From: CAZSMC01 sp964607755 | Lineage (GTDB): Bacteria > Zhuqueibacterota > Zhuqueibacteria > Residuimicrobiales > Krinioviventaceae | Direction: 5' to 3' | Length of the DNA stretch: 46,521 bases | NCBI GenBank assembly: GCA_964607755.1 | Contig: CAZSMC010000032.1 | Span: 1-46,521 of the forward strand | In this document: in pieces, positions 17,195-24,111 of the stretch | Layout of the letters: each line of letters opens with the position of its first letter | Numbering within the stretch: the stretch's first letter is position 1 | The notes under the pieces: generated by a model | Seen by the model: the letters and a program-made list of their open reading frames with translations, nothing else | Database searches by the model: none | What the model was told of the DNA's origin: nothing | Translations under genes and position numbers: made by a program

Positions 17195-18007
17195 ATGCAA
17201 GAGACCGTTTTACAAAAGATCGATCCAGTTCGGTTATTCAGTCAATATATGCACGTGACAGGCGTGCCGAGTCTGGTAGATGAGTCAGGTCCAGATCCCA
17301 AGTTGTCAGGAAAGAGATTAGGGGTAATTAATGGCGCGTCCTGGATTAGTTTATGGTCCACGTATTTTGGTAAGAAATACTTGCCAGGGGTGAAAATCAT
17401 AAACATTGGCAATGAAGCTATTCAACTTCGTTTTATGAGTGCGTTCAATGAAGGAAACAAATGTCCTCCATACGAGAATATAGAGTTATTTTGTAGATAC
17501 GCAAAAGAGCTTTTTGATCTGGCAAAAGTCAATGCGATACTTATTTCATGCTCGACGATGAACCGAGCTTTTACAAAAGTAAGCCAAAAAATGAGCAAGT
17601 TCAATATACCAGTCATCCAGATTGACCAGCCAATGATGGAAAAAGCGATAGGCCTTGGTAAAAGGATTCTTGTTATTGCAACACATGGTCCTACTATGGA
17701 AAACACATCTAGATTATTGGAAGAGACAGCATTTCACACAAAAAAAGAGATAGAGATTACGGGAGTGTTAATAAAAGATGCTTTTGATATGTTAGGGAAA
17801 GGTAAAATTCTCAAACACAATCTTTGCATAGCGGAGCAAATAAGAAAAGTAAAAAGCCAGAAAGAAATCGATGTTGTTGTTCTAGCTCAATTTTCAATGT
17901 CTGTATTCACTTTTACATTTCCGGATCCAAAAAAAGAATTTGGGATCAATGTGCTTGATAGCGCAAAAGCCGGATTCCAGAGGGTGGCAGAGGTGCTACG
18001 AGAATAA
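17195..18007 (+). CDS. Asp/Glu/hydantoin racemase-superfamily protein
   Basis: The 270-residue protein starts 11 bases after the GntR stop and has no strong ribosome site, so translational coupling is likely. Two alpha/beta halves are visible: 'KRLGVINGASWISLW' begins the first and 'GKRILVIATHGPTMENT' the second. The first catalytic Cys is present in 'ILISCSTMNRAF'. At the second position the usual Cys is absent and the strand reads 'VVVLAQFSMSVF'. A one-Cys enzyme cannot use the standard two-base racemase mechanism, so a lyase, isomerase or decarboxylase-like reaction is more likely. The substrate is unknown; context suggests a product of the imported sugar. Confidence 0.72.
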   Translation: MQETVLQKIDPVRLFSQYMHVTGVPSLVDESGPDPKLSGKRLGVINGASWISLWSTYFGKKYLPGVKIINIGNEAIQLRFMSAFNEGNKCPPYENIELFCRYAKELFDLAKVNAILISCSTMNRAFTKVSQKMSKFNIPVIQIDQPMMEKAIGLGKRILVIATHGPTMENTSRLLEETAFHTKKEIEITGVLIKDAFDMLGKGKILKHNLCIAEQIRKVKSQKEIDVVVLAQFSMSVFTFTFPDPKKEFGINVLDSAKAGFQRVAEVLRE

Positions 18008-18494
18008 TATCATGCTATGTCTATAAAACAATGGGGATCGATTTGTGTGCGCCAAGCAAAGCTAATATAAGCAAGCTAAAAAAGCCAGCCTAGCCAAAGA
18101 CTAATCATCAGGTCAGTACAGAATCGAGCGTATGATGAGGCAACGAGTCATGCGAAGCCTTGGGAAAGGAGGATTGCTATACTGCACCCTGATGCTGGAG
18201 AAACATGGCATAAATTATGGCTCATATCTGCACATGCCGGAAAGGCCCAGACTTTCAATTTACGAGTCTGGCACATTTGCTGAATAAGGAATATCTTCGG
18301 GATTTCTACAAGAGCCTAAACAGTGTAGCACCTTACCAATTAATTCAATACTTCAAGAGGGAATATTTTCATGCTTGATAGGATTTTAATAATTAAGCAA
18401 AATAAAAAACTACTGGATGAATTCCCTTTAATTTTTTATGGTTAATGTGACCACAAAGGCAAAAAGTTAGCCTTTTTTTAGAGAGAGGTTTCCG
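18008..18494. other. 487-base region without a confident gene
   Basis: Short open stretches exist in several frames. One gives about 50 codons from the ATG near 18131, and another contains DAGETWHKLW, but neither has a ribosome site or a recognised family. The block is less AT-rich from 18040 to 18330 than its flanks and may be a decayed gene. A small hairpin with T-tract lies at its end and is listed separately. Confidence 0.5.
18455..18480 (+). terminator. weak intrinsic terminator or attenuator hairpin
   Basis: AAAGGC (18455-18460) pairs with GCCTTT (18470-18475) around a nine-base loop and runs into a T-tract. It sits directly before the ribosome site of the next ORF, so it either ends read-through from the upstream cluster or acts on the downstream gene. 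The stem is only six pairs. Confidence 0.3.
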
Positions 18495-18530
18495 ATGAAA
18501 GGATGGTATCGAGGTAAACGTCTTAGATAA
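18495..18530 (+). other. 11-codon in-frame leader ORF, likely the severed N-terminus of the next gene
   Basis: ATG 18495 follows GAGAGAGG at a good distance and encodes MKGWYRGKRLR before TAA 18528-18530. The very next codon, in the same frame, is the ATG at 18531. The five basic residues form exactly the n-region that the following hydrophobic stretch lacks. A nonsense substitution, a consensus error, or a translated leader with stop-start reinitiation would each explain this. Confidence 0.55.
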
Positions 18531-20222
18531 ATGGGAGGTTGGGTATCAACTCTTATTTTTCTCACAAGTATCATCATTTTGTTGTTCATCCAAAAAAGCC
18601 GGGCCCAGGAATGGACCAAAAATTATCTTGGTAAAACGTACTCCTGGACCAAGGGACTTAATATCTCTGATGGAGATCATGATCAACAGTTAGAATTATT
18701 TGCCGCCAGCGGCTGGAGACTTTATCGATTCAAATACGATCACGCTAACAATCATTGGAATACTGTTGATGAAGAAGATGCTTATTTTTACTGGACGAAC
18801 TTTATAAATGCTTTTGCTTTTGAAAATCTGGATGAGGACGAGTATAAAGAGCTTTATCTCGCTGCAGATGATGGTAAAGTGAATCGCTTTCCCTGGCTGG
18901 CCTCGGATGAACATTACAGACGCTGGGCGAGCACAGTGGCTTCTCCAGGCGAGCCAATCAAAAATTTCATTCTCGGAGATATCGATAATGACGGTAAAAC
19001 AGAAGGCTGTTACCTGTATTACAGGGGCCAGGGTTTTGGATCAAAATATAACTGGGCACTGCAGTTGTGCTTAAATGACGGTGATCCTCCCCTCGGAAGA
19101 TTGTTATTTGAAACCAACATGCCGGGAGGCTATCGCTCTCCACCTCTATTACTCGATGATTTGGATCATAACGGTGAAAATGAAATTTATATTGCTTTTC
19201 ACATACCAGCCGACACGTTATCCGATGGAGTGCATATGCTAAGAATATATGCCATAGATCATACCGGTTTATCTGCGTGGAATGTTCGTAACGTTTATGT
19301 CGAGAATAACAATCCTCCTGCGCCATCCCGGCAACTGCGTGCTCTGTCCGGTGATAACAAGATCATGCTCTCCTGGAATATCAGTGATGAGCGGGATCTA
19401 GCCGGATATGACCTCTATAGAAGCAGGGTGTCAGGAAGCGGATATATAAAATTAAATAAAGAGCGCGTTGCGCCGCTAACAGACAACTTTATTGACACTA
19501 CCGTCACAAATGGTACTCCTTTTTACTATGTGATGAAAGCCGTGGATCAATCTGGATTAGAAAGTGTTTTCTCTGACGAGGTCAACACGGTTCCGGGGTC
19601 GGATCATGAACCGCCAAGAGCAGCTATCCTTACAGACCCGAAACCTCCCGTGGATGCTGGAAAAGTCTCCGTATTTCTCTCCACTTCCGAGGCTTTAGCT
19701 CAGCCGCCAGACTTGTATTTGAACATTTCAGATGCCTCTGCTACCATTTCTGTCCCGCTCAAAGGCAGCGCAGATACCTGGATGGGTGAAATAGAAATTT
19801 CCAAAGAGATGTCATCCGGCATTGCTACTTTTGCATTTTCTGGAAAAGACCTTTCCGGCAACACAGGTTCAGAAATAACAATCGGTGATTCACTTTGGAT
19901 AGCTATCACTAGAGTTGAGCAATCTTCTGTTTCTCAACATCCTGAAGCATTTACGCTGCATCAGAATTATCCAAATCCATTTAACGCAAGCACAACGATT
20001 CGCTTTGAACTGCCGAAAACCAGTCATGTTGAACTGAGTATATTCAATACGCTTGGCAAAGAGGTAATAACTTTAGTGAATAAAGATTATCAAGCAGGGA
20101 CTCACACTATAAATTGGGATGGCACAGATGATACCGGCAAAGCAGTTTCCAGTGGCGTGTATGTTTATCAAATACGAGCAGCTAATTTCACCAAGGTGAG
20201 AAAGATGATTTTATTGCGATAG
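18531..20222 (+). CDS. secreted protein with FN3 domain and C-terminal FlgD-like/type IX sorting domain
   Basis: The 563-residue product has a hydrophobic signal core (residues 5-20) ending near SRAQ-EW but no basic n-region. The better ribosome site serves the ATG at 18495, which is in the same frame but cut off by TAA. Residues about 25-255 hold FG-GAP-like elements (DGDHDQQLELF, LGDIDNDGKTEGCYLY, LDDLDHNGENEIYIAF). Residues 261-355 are a fibronectin type III domain (APSRQLRALSGDNKIMLSW, GYDLYRS, FYYVMKAVDQSG). Residues 477-563 are the sorting domain ('LHQNYPNPFNASTTIRFELP', 'NTLGKEVITLV', 'SGVYVYQI'). It is probably exported and cell-surface attached, with a binding role. Confidence 0.88.
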   Translation: MGGWVSTLIFLTSIIILLFIQKSRAQEWTKNYLGKTYSWTKGLNISDGDHDQQLELFAASGWRLYRFKYDHANNHWNTVDEEDAYFYWTNFINAFAFENLDEDEYKELYLAADDGKVNRFPWLASDEHYRRWASTVASPGEPIKNFILGDIDNDGKTEGCYLYYRGQGFGSKYNWALQLCLNDGDPPLGRLLFETNMPGGYRSPPLLLDDLDHNGENEIYIAFHIPADTLSDGVHMLRIYAIDHTGLSAWNVRNVYVENNNPPAPSRQLRALSGDNKIMLSWNISDERDLAGYDLYRSRVSGSGYIKLNKERVAPLTDNFIDTTVTNGTPFYYVMKAVDQSGLESVFSDEVNTVPGSDHEPPRAAILTDPKPPVDAGKVSVFLSTSEALAQPPDLYLNISDASATISVPLKGSADTWMGEIEISKEMSSGIATFAFSGKDLSGNTGSEITIGDSLWIAITRVEQSSVSQHPEAFTLHQNYPNPFNASTTIRFELPKTSHVELSIFNTLGKEVITLVNKDYQAGTHTINWDGTDDTGKAVSSGVYVYQIRAANFTKVRKMILLR

Positions 20223-20323
20223 TCCATAGTGTATTTCTGCTTTTAATTGTAATCCGGCAAATAGCGCTTTGATGGAATCGGACTCGGCTGCAAAACATCG
20301 CCAGATGCAAACTGCTATCTGCC

Positions 20324-20363
20324 AATGACCGGACCGGGAGGCCATGAACCCTGTCCGGTCATT
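20324..20363. terminator. 11-bp palindrome between convergent genes
   Basis: AATGACCGGAC (20324-20334) is perfectly complementary to GTCCGGTCATT (20353-20363), and an inner GGG/CCC adds three pairs. It overlaps the stop codon of the - strand gene and lies 100 bases after the + strand stop, the usual place for a bidirectional terminator. Neither side has a T-tract, so it may instead protect mRNA ends or be a REP-like element. Confidence 0.5.
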
Positions 20364-22395
20364 CACGCGGTCCTACAGTTGTCAAATCAATGAGATCAAA
20401 ACCAAGATCAAAAGCCGGCGATTCTGGCAAGAGCTCAAAATTATAGCTCTGGGGATCTTTGAAAAGCGGATCGGCAATTTTGGAGTGAATATCCTGACCT
20501 CTCTTCTGCCATTCAGCAAACGACATTCCATTGAAGGTGACTGGTTTGTTATCGGTCCGGTAGTATAAATTGTAATCCATTTTGTACCCAGAACCTTGCC
20601 AGTTTTTCCCCAGCAGAGGGGCGTCTTTCCAGTAAACAATATTTCGTCTGAAGGTAAAACTGAGATGATCTTCAGCCCGTGTGCGCATCACCTGGGCAGT
20701 TTGGCCAAAGGCAAAAATGTTGTTTTGAATGACATTTTCCCGGCCGTAATGCTGATGAAAACCCGCGCTTTTGGTGTTGTAAACCACGTTATCCTCGATG
20801 AGAATATCCGTACTGCCTTCGTCCGTATAAATGCCCCAGCCGCCGTATCCGTGGGAAGAGATGTCGTGAATCAGATTGTTGCGCACAACAGTTCCGGGTG
20901 AAATGCCCAGCAGATAAACGCCTCCCATGTCGGAAAGCAGGTCCTGGCCGACGTGATGAATGTGATTGTAGGTGATGTGATTGTTGTACGCAGCACTGGG
21001 TTTGTAACCCCATTCCCACCCAACAGAAATGCCGGTGTAATAGAGATCATAGATTTCATTGTGGCTGATGTTATTATCCGATGCGTGACGGAGTAAAATG
21101 CCAACCGAGCTGTGGAACAGGCGCCCCAACTCGCCGATGGTGTTATCTGCAACTGTGATATGATTGGTGTGCAGCACAGAATCCGAGCCAGCCCGGCCGC
21201 CTGAAATTTTGATGCCGCCGCCAGCAAGGTCTTTGATTTTGTTGTGAGTAATGCGAATATGTCGGCATCCGTCAATGACTTCCGCAGCGCAGGTGCCCAT
21301 GTTTTCAAACCGGCAGTTTGTCACGTTAATATTGCGGCTGCCGATAAAATGCAACGCAGCCGGCACTGTGTCGGCTGCCTGATGGTCGCCGGCGTCATCA
21401 GGCGGCAGTTGCCAATCAGTGTGCTTGAATGTGAGTCCCTCAAATCGAAGGTTTTGAACAAAAGGTCCGCCCGGCTGGCCCTGAACGATAAAAAGTTGAT
21501 CCGCATCCGGCGCAAACACCTCGGCCTGATTCAGATTCTCTTCTTCTTTGGCCAAATACGTTAACATGCCGGTGTCCTGTTCAAGGTACCATTCGCCGTC
21601 CTGATCCATGCCGGCGTAAACATTGTCAACGTAATAGCGGGCGCCATTCTGACTGAAATCATCAGTAAACCGCCGGCGACTTTTTTTAGAAAAACGAACG
21701 ATCTGGTTTTCAATGTCCACAGAATCGATAGGCAAATGTGTATCTACCCAGAAATGCAAAACCACGATTTCCACATCGTTTAAATTGCGCCACCCGGCAA
21801 TGATGTCTCCCGGGAAAAACTTGAACTTGTCCTGTGGGGTATTGTAACTGGCATTTGGCGGCAGTCCGATATTTTCGCGAACGCGATAATATCCTTCATT
21901 TGGCGTACGTGCCCGGAAACGTCGTTCATCATTGATGAACAATTGTTGAAAAATGCGGTCCTGGCTCACCCAGGGCACCTGGCACTTCCAGCGATTGTTG
22001 CGCACGTGCTCCCAATTCTCAAGTCTGTGCCCGCCGCTAATGACCGGCTGTTCGCCAGGATAGGCTCGATAGGTGATTTTTTGGGACGTTTCTCCGGAAT
22101 CTTGTGGCTCAAAAAAAAGCGGTTCAGTGAGGAAATAATAGCCGCTGCGAAGGAACACCGTAACCGGGGCATCGAACTCTCCTGCTAGCTTGAGCTCGCG
22201 AATGGCATCGCGAGCACGTTGAATGGTGGCAAACGGACCGTCACTGGTATCGGGTTTTGGAGATACCAACTGCCCGGACCAGTTGTCGTTTCCGTCAGGC
22301 GAAATGTAAAAGTGAATGCTGTCGCTTTCTGCTGCCAGTGTAATTGAAAAATGACAAAGGACAATTATCAAAATAATACGTTCAAATAAGCGCAT
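20359..22395 (-). CDS. exported right-handed parallel beta-helix glycosidase-like protein (GH141/GH120-like)
   Basis: I place the start at ATG 22395, giving 678 residues with a signal peptide 'MRLFERIILIIVLCHFSITLAA'-type; an ATG at 22458 lies inside an intergenic repeat. The mature protein opens with 'FYISPDGNDNWSG' and 'DGPFATIQRARDAIRELK', a signature shared by GH141 and GH120 beta-helix enzymes. Beta-helix coils fill about residues 310-620 (NINVTNCRFENMG, IRITHNKIKDLAGGGIKISGG, NNISHNEIYDLYYTGISVG, DILIEDNVVYN). GH141 members act on fucose or xylose linkages of complex pectins; function here is inferred. The gene looks GC-richer than the + strand glycan cluster and runs against it. Confidence 0.82.
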   Translation of the reverse strand: MRLFERIILIIVLCHFSITLAAESDSIHFYISPDGNDNWSGQLVSPKPDTSDGPFATIQRARDAIRELKLAGEFDAPVTVFLRSGYYFLTEPLFFEPQDSGETSQKITYRAYPGEQPVISGGHRLENWEHVRNNRWKCQVPWVSQDRIFQQLFINDERRFRARTPNEGYYRVRENIGLPPNASYNTPQDKFKFFPGDIIAGWRNLNDVEIVVLHFWVDTHLPIDSVDIENQIVRFSKKSRRRFTDDFSQNGARYYVDNVYAGMDQDGEWYLEQDTGMLTYLAKEEENLNQAEVFAPDADQLFIVQGQPGGPFVQNLRFEGLTFKHTDWQLPPDDAGDHQAADTVPAALHFIGSRNINVTNCRFENMGTCAAEVIDGCRHIRITHNKIKDLAGGGIKISGGRAGSDSVLHTNHITVADNTIGELGRLFHSSVGILLRHASDNNISHNEIYDLYYTGISVGWEWGYKPSAAYNNHITYNHIHHVGQDLLSDMGGVYLLGISPGTVVRNNLIHDISSHGYGGWGIYTDEGSTDILIEDNVVYNTKSAGFHQHYGRENVIQNNIFAFGQTAQVMRTRAEDHLSFTFRRNIVYWKDAPLLGKNWQGSGYKMDYNLYYRTDNKPVTFNGMSFAEWQKRGQDIHSKIADPLFKDPQSYNFELLPESPAFDLGFDLIDLTTVGPRE

Positions 22396-22727
22396 GATGG
22401 ACTCTATATTTTTGGGATTTTTTTTCTGGACAATTTTAAATCCGCCACAGATGAACACGGATTTTCACTGATTTTGGATTTTGCTCGAATTTTCAACAAA
22501 TACTTTTTCGAAAAAACGAACCTGGCATATTTGTATAAAATATCGTTTCTAAAACCGTGTTGATCCGGGGCTTTAAAGTGTCCGGTTGTGAATTGAAATT
22601 ATATTTATATGATTTTACAAAATTTAATGGATAAAAAAAAGAAATTTCATTTAGATATTTGGCTTTTATTTTTTGAGATTTTACGCATGATGCTAAATGC
22701 GCTAAACTGACACTACATAAAAAAGCT
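22396..22727. other. AT-rich intergenic stretch up to the scaffold gap
   Basis: No gene is seen. It contains one copy of a short dispersed motif (22446-22482) and ends in ATAAAAAAGCT, which matches the sequence preceding the intact tRNA terminator at 22927-22937. Confidence 0.6.
22446..22482. repeat. short dispersed intergenic repeat, copy 1
   Basis: GATGAACACGGATTTTCACT plus the following GATTTT resembles the stretch within 23170-23207 at about 20 of 26 positions by eye. Both copies lie in AT-rich intergenic DNA. Such 'GGATTTACACGGATT' motifs are common as dispersed low-complexity repeats in some bacterial genomes. Confidence 0.35.
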
Positions 22728-22827
22728 NNNNNNNNNNNNNNNNNNNNNNNNNNNNNNNNNNNNNNNNNNNNNNNNNNNNNNNNNNNNNNNNNNNNNNNNN
22801 NNNNNNNNNNNNNNNNNNNNNNNNNNN
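22728..22827. other. scaffold gap (100 N)
   Basis: Exactly 100 N. The flanks AAAAAAGCT and GAACTCC, joined without the gap, recreate the terminator copy that is intact at 22928-22958. The true gap may be zero or may hide further repeat units. Confidence 0.98.
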
Positions 22828-22853
22828 GAACTCCTAAAAGAGCTCAGCTCAAG

Positions 22854-22923
22854 TCGGGGTGGAGAGATTCGAACTCTCGCCCTTCCGTCTCTCCGGAGAC
22901 GGAATGCGCTAACCGGACGCTGG
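22854..22923 (-). pseudogene. degenerate tRNA-Pro-like copy
   Basis: The T arm and 3' acceptor strand are identical to the intact tRNA-Pro next door, and the D-loop region GTCCGGTTAGCGCA is nearly so. The 5' acceptor strand is missing and the D stem has lost two bases. The anticodon arm is 22 rather than 17 bases, a 9-bp palindromic hairpin TTCCGTCTC-CGGA-GAGACGGAA. It cannot form a normal cloverleaf. It lies beside the scaffold gap, so misassembly is a serious alternative to a real pseudogene. Confidence 0.6.
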
Positions 22924-22927
22924 AAAT

Positions 22928-22958
22928 AAAAAAAGCTGAACTCCTAAAAGAGCTCAGC
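22928..22958 (-). terminator. intrinsic terminator of tRNA-Pro
   Basis: On the - strand GCTGAGCTC pairs with GAGTTCAGC (nine pairs including one G-T) around a six-base loop and is followed by seven T. It begins six bases after the tRNA 3' end. A second copy begins at 22850 on the - strand and is interrupted by the N gap. Confidence 0.85.
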
Positions 22959-22963
22959 TCAAG

Positions 22964-23038
22964 TCGGGGTGGAGAGATTCGAACTCTCGCCCCCCTGCTC
23001 CCAAAGCAGGTGCGCTAACCGGACTGCGCTACACCCCG
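22964..23038 (-). tRNA. tRNA-Pro (anticodon TGG)
   Basis: The 75-base - strand sequence folds as a cloverleaf. Acceptor CGGGGTG pairs with CACCCCG plus discriminator A. The D stem is GCGC/GCGC, the anticodon stem CCTGC/GCAGG with loop TTTGGGA (anticodon TGG), the variable loop GGGGC, and the T arm GAGAG-TTCGAAT-CTCTC. CCA is not encoded. Confidence 0.96.
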
Positions 23039-23169
23039 AATGTTGTAATATAAATTTTACGTTAAAATGAACCGAAAAATAAAATTAAATATACCATTTT
23101 ATACTTTTAAAGTCAAGTTTTCTCTAAACAGGTTTTAATATTTGGCAAAATTTGGAAAAATAAAGATTC

Positions 23170-23207
23170 GGATGTGACGGATGTGGATGGATTTACACGG
23201 ATTTTTT
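23170..23207. repeat. short dispersed intergenic repeat, copy 2
   Basis: GGATGGATTTACACGGATTT lies between tRNA-Pro and rdgB and resembles copy 1 near 22446. It ends 14 bases before the rdgB stop codon. Confidence 0.35.
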
Positions 23208-23220
23208 CGACAGAACGAGT

Positions 23221-23829
23221 CTATTCCCCAACCAACCCCACCAAAACCCGCTTCATACTCTGCAACGCCCTGCCCCGGTGACTAATTTTATTTTTTTCTG
23301 ACAGCGGCATTTGGGCAAAGGTTTGCCCGGTTTCCGGAACATAAAAAACCGGATCGTAGCCAAAACCACCGTCGCCCTGGCGTTCTGAGAGAATCATGCC
23401 TTCGCACACGCCTTCGACGGTTTTGGTAAAACCAGGTCCCACCAGCGCAATGATGGTGCGGAAGCGGGCAGTGCGTTTTTCTTTGGGAACGCTTTTCAAT
23501 TCCTCGAGCAGCTTGTCAACATTTTGATCGTAAGTGGCGTTGTCACCGGCGTAGCGTGATGAGTAAATCCCAGGAGCCCCATTCAGGGCATCAACTTCCA
23601 GGCCTGTGTCATCTGCCAGAGCAGGATAGCCGCAGGCCTTAGAAAATTCAGATGCTTTTTTTAGTGCATTGCCTTCCAGCGTGGTCTGGTTTTCTATAAC
23701 ATCCGGAAGGTTTGGAAAATCGTTTATTGAATTGATATGAATATTCAGATCGCTGAGCACATCTGTAATTTCGCGGATTTTATCCATGTTCTTAGTCGCA
23801 ACAAAAAGCTCAGTCCAGGAATTCGGCAT
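23221..23829 (-). CDS. rdgB: XTP/dITP diphosphatase (RdgB/HAM1)
   Basis: The 202-residue protein carries the family motifs in order: 'FVATKNMDKIREI' (substrate Thr/Asn/Lys, residues 9-21), 'ADDTGLEVDALNGAPGIYSSRYAG' (catalytic Asp, near 71-94), 'GDGGFGYDPVFYVP' and 'KNKISHRGRAL'. It hydrolyses non-canonical purine nucleotides (ITP, dITP, XTP) to monophosphates in the cytoplasm and keeps them out of DNA and RNA. Length is standard. It starts three bases after the preceding small zinc-ribbon gene, so the two are surely co-transcribed. Confidence 0.97.
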   Translation of the reverse strand: MPNSWTELFVATKNMDKIREITDVLSDLNIHINSINDFPNLPDVIENQTTLEGNALKKASEFSKACGYPALADDTGLEVDALNGAPGIYSSRYAGDNATYDQNVDKLLEELKSVPKEKRTARFRTIIALVGPGFTKTVEGVCEGMILSERQGDGGFGYDPVFYVPETGQTFAQMPLSEKNKISHRGRALQSMKRVLVGLVGE

Positions 23830-23831
23830 GG

Positions 23832-24029
23832 TTATGCTTTGACGTCCTGTTCATTGCATTTACACACCCGCACATAGCCTTCGTTAAATCGGTAGCCGTT
23901 TTTAGCGGTATTTTTTTTCATCTCCACGACGTGCATGACAGAATAAGCGTCGCCGCACGTTGGGCAATGGGTTACTTGACCGCCGTGCGCTCTGGCCACT
24001 TTATCTGCAAATGTTTGCTTTTTTGCCAT
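23832..24029 (-). CDS. small zinc-ribbon protein of unknown function
   Basis: The 65-residue basic protein has a CPTC knuckle (residues 22-25) and a CKC pair near residue 58, a plausible four-Cys zinc site. GGAGG is placed correctly before its ATG. I do not recognise a named family. Spacing of two bases to rdgB points to a shared transcript. It might bind RNA or a protein partner; no function is assigned. Confidence 0.8.
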   Translation of the reverse strand: MAKKQTFADKVARAHGGQVTHCPTCGDAYSVMHVVEMKKNTAKNGYRFNEGYVRVCKCNEQDVKA

Positions 24030-24111
24030 TTTTATCCTCCGTTGGTTTTAAAAAATAATTCCAAAATTAATAAAAATAAAAAATAAAATCAATAAAAAGG
24101 TTGGAAATCGA

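Noticed and set aside
18131..18290. Short overlapping ORFs in the 18008-18494 region
   Set aside because: No ribosome site, no recognised motif, frames conflict with each other.
18528..18530. Stop-codon recoding to an unusual amino acid
   Set aside because: TAA is not a selenocysteine or pyrrolysine codon, and other genes in the window end in TAA normally.
20596..22188. Several + strand open frames of 60-106 codons opposite the beta-helix gene
   Set aside because: They are shadows of a clear - strand coding region with no motifs of their own.
22396..22458. Upstream ATG extending the beta-helix protein by 21 residues
   Set aside because: The extension lies partly in a dispersed repeat and precedes a classic signal peptide that starts at 22395.
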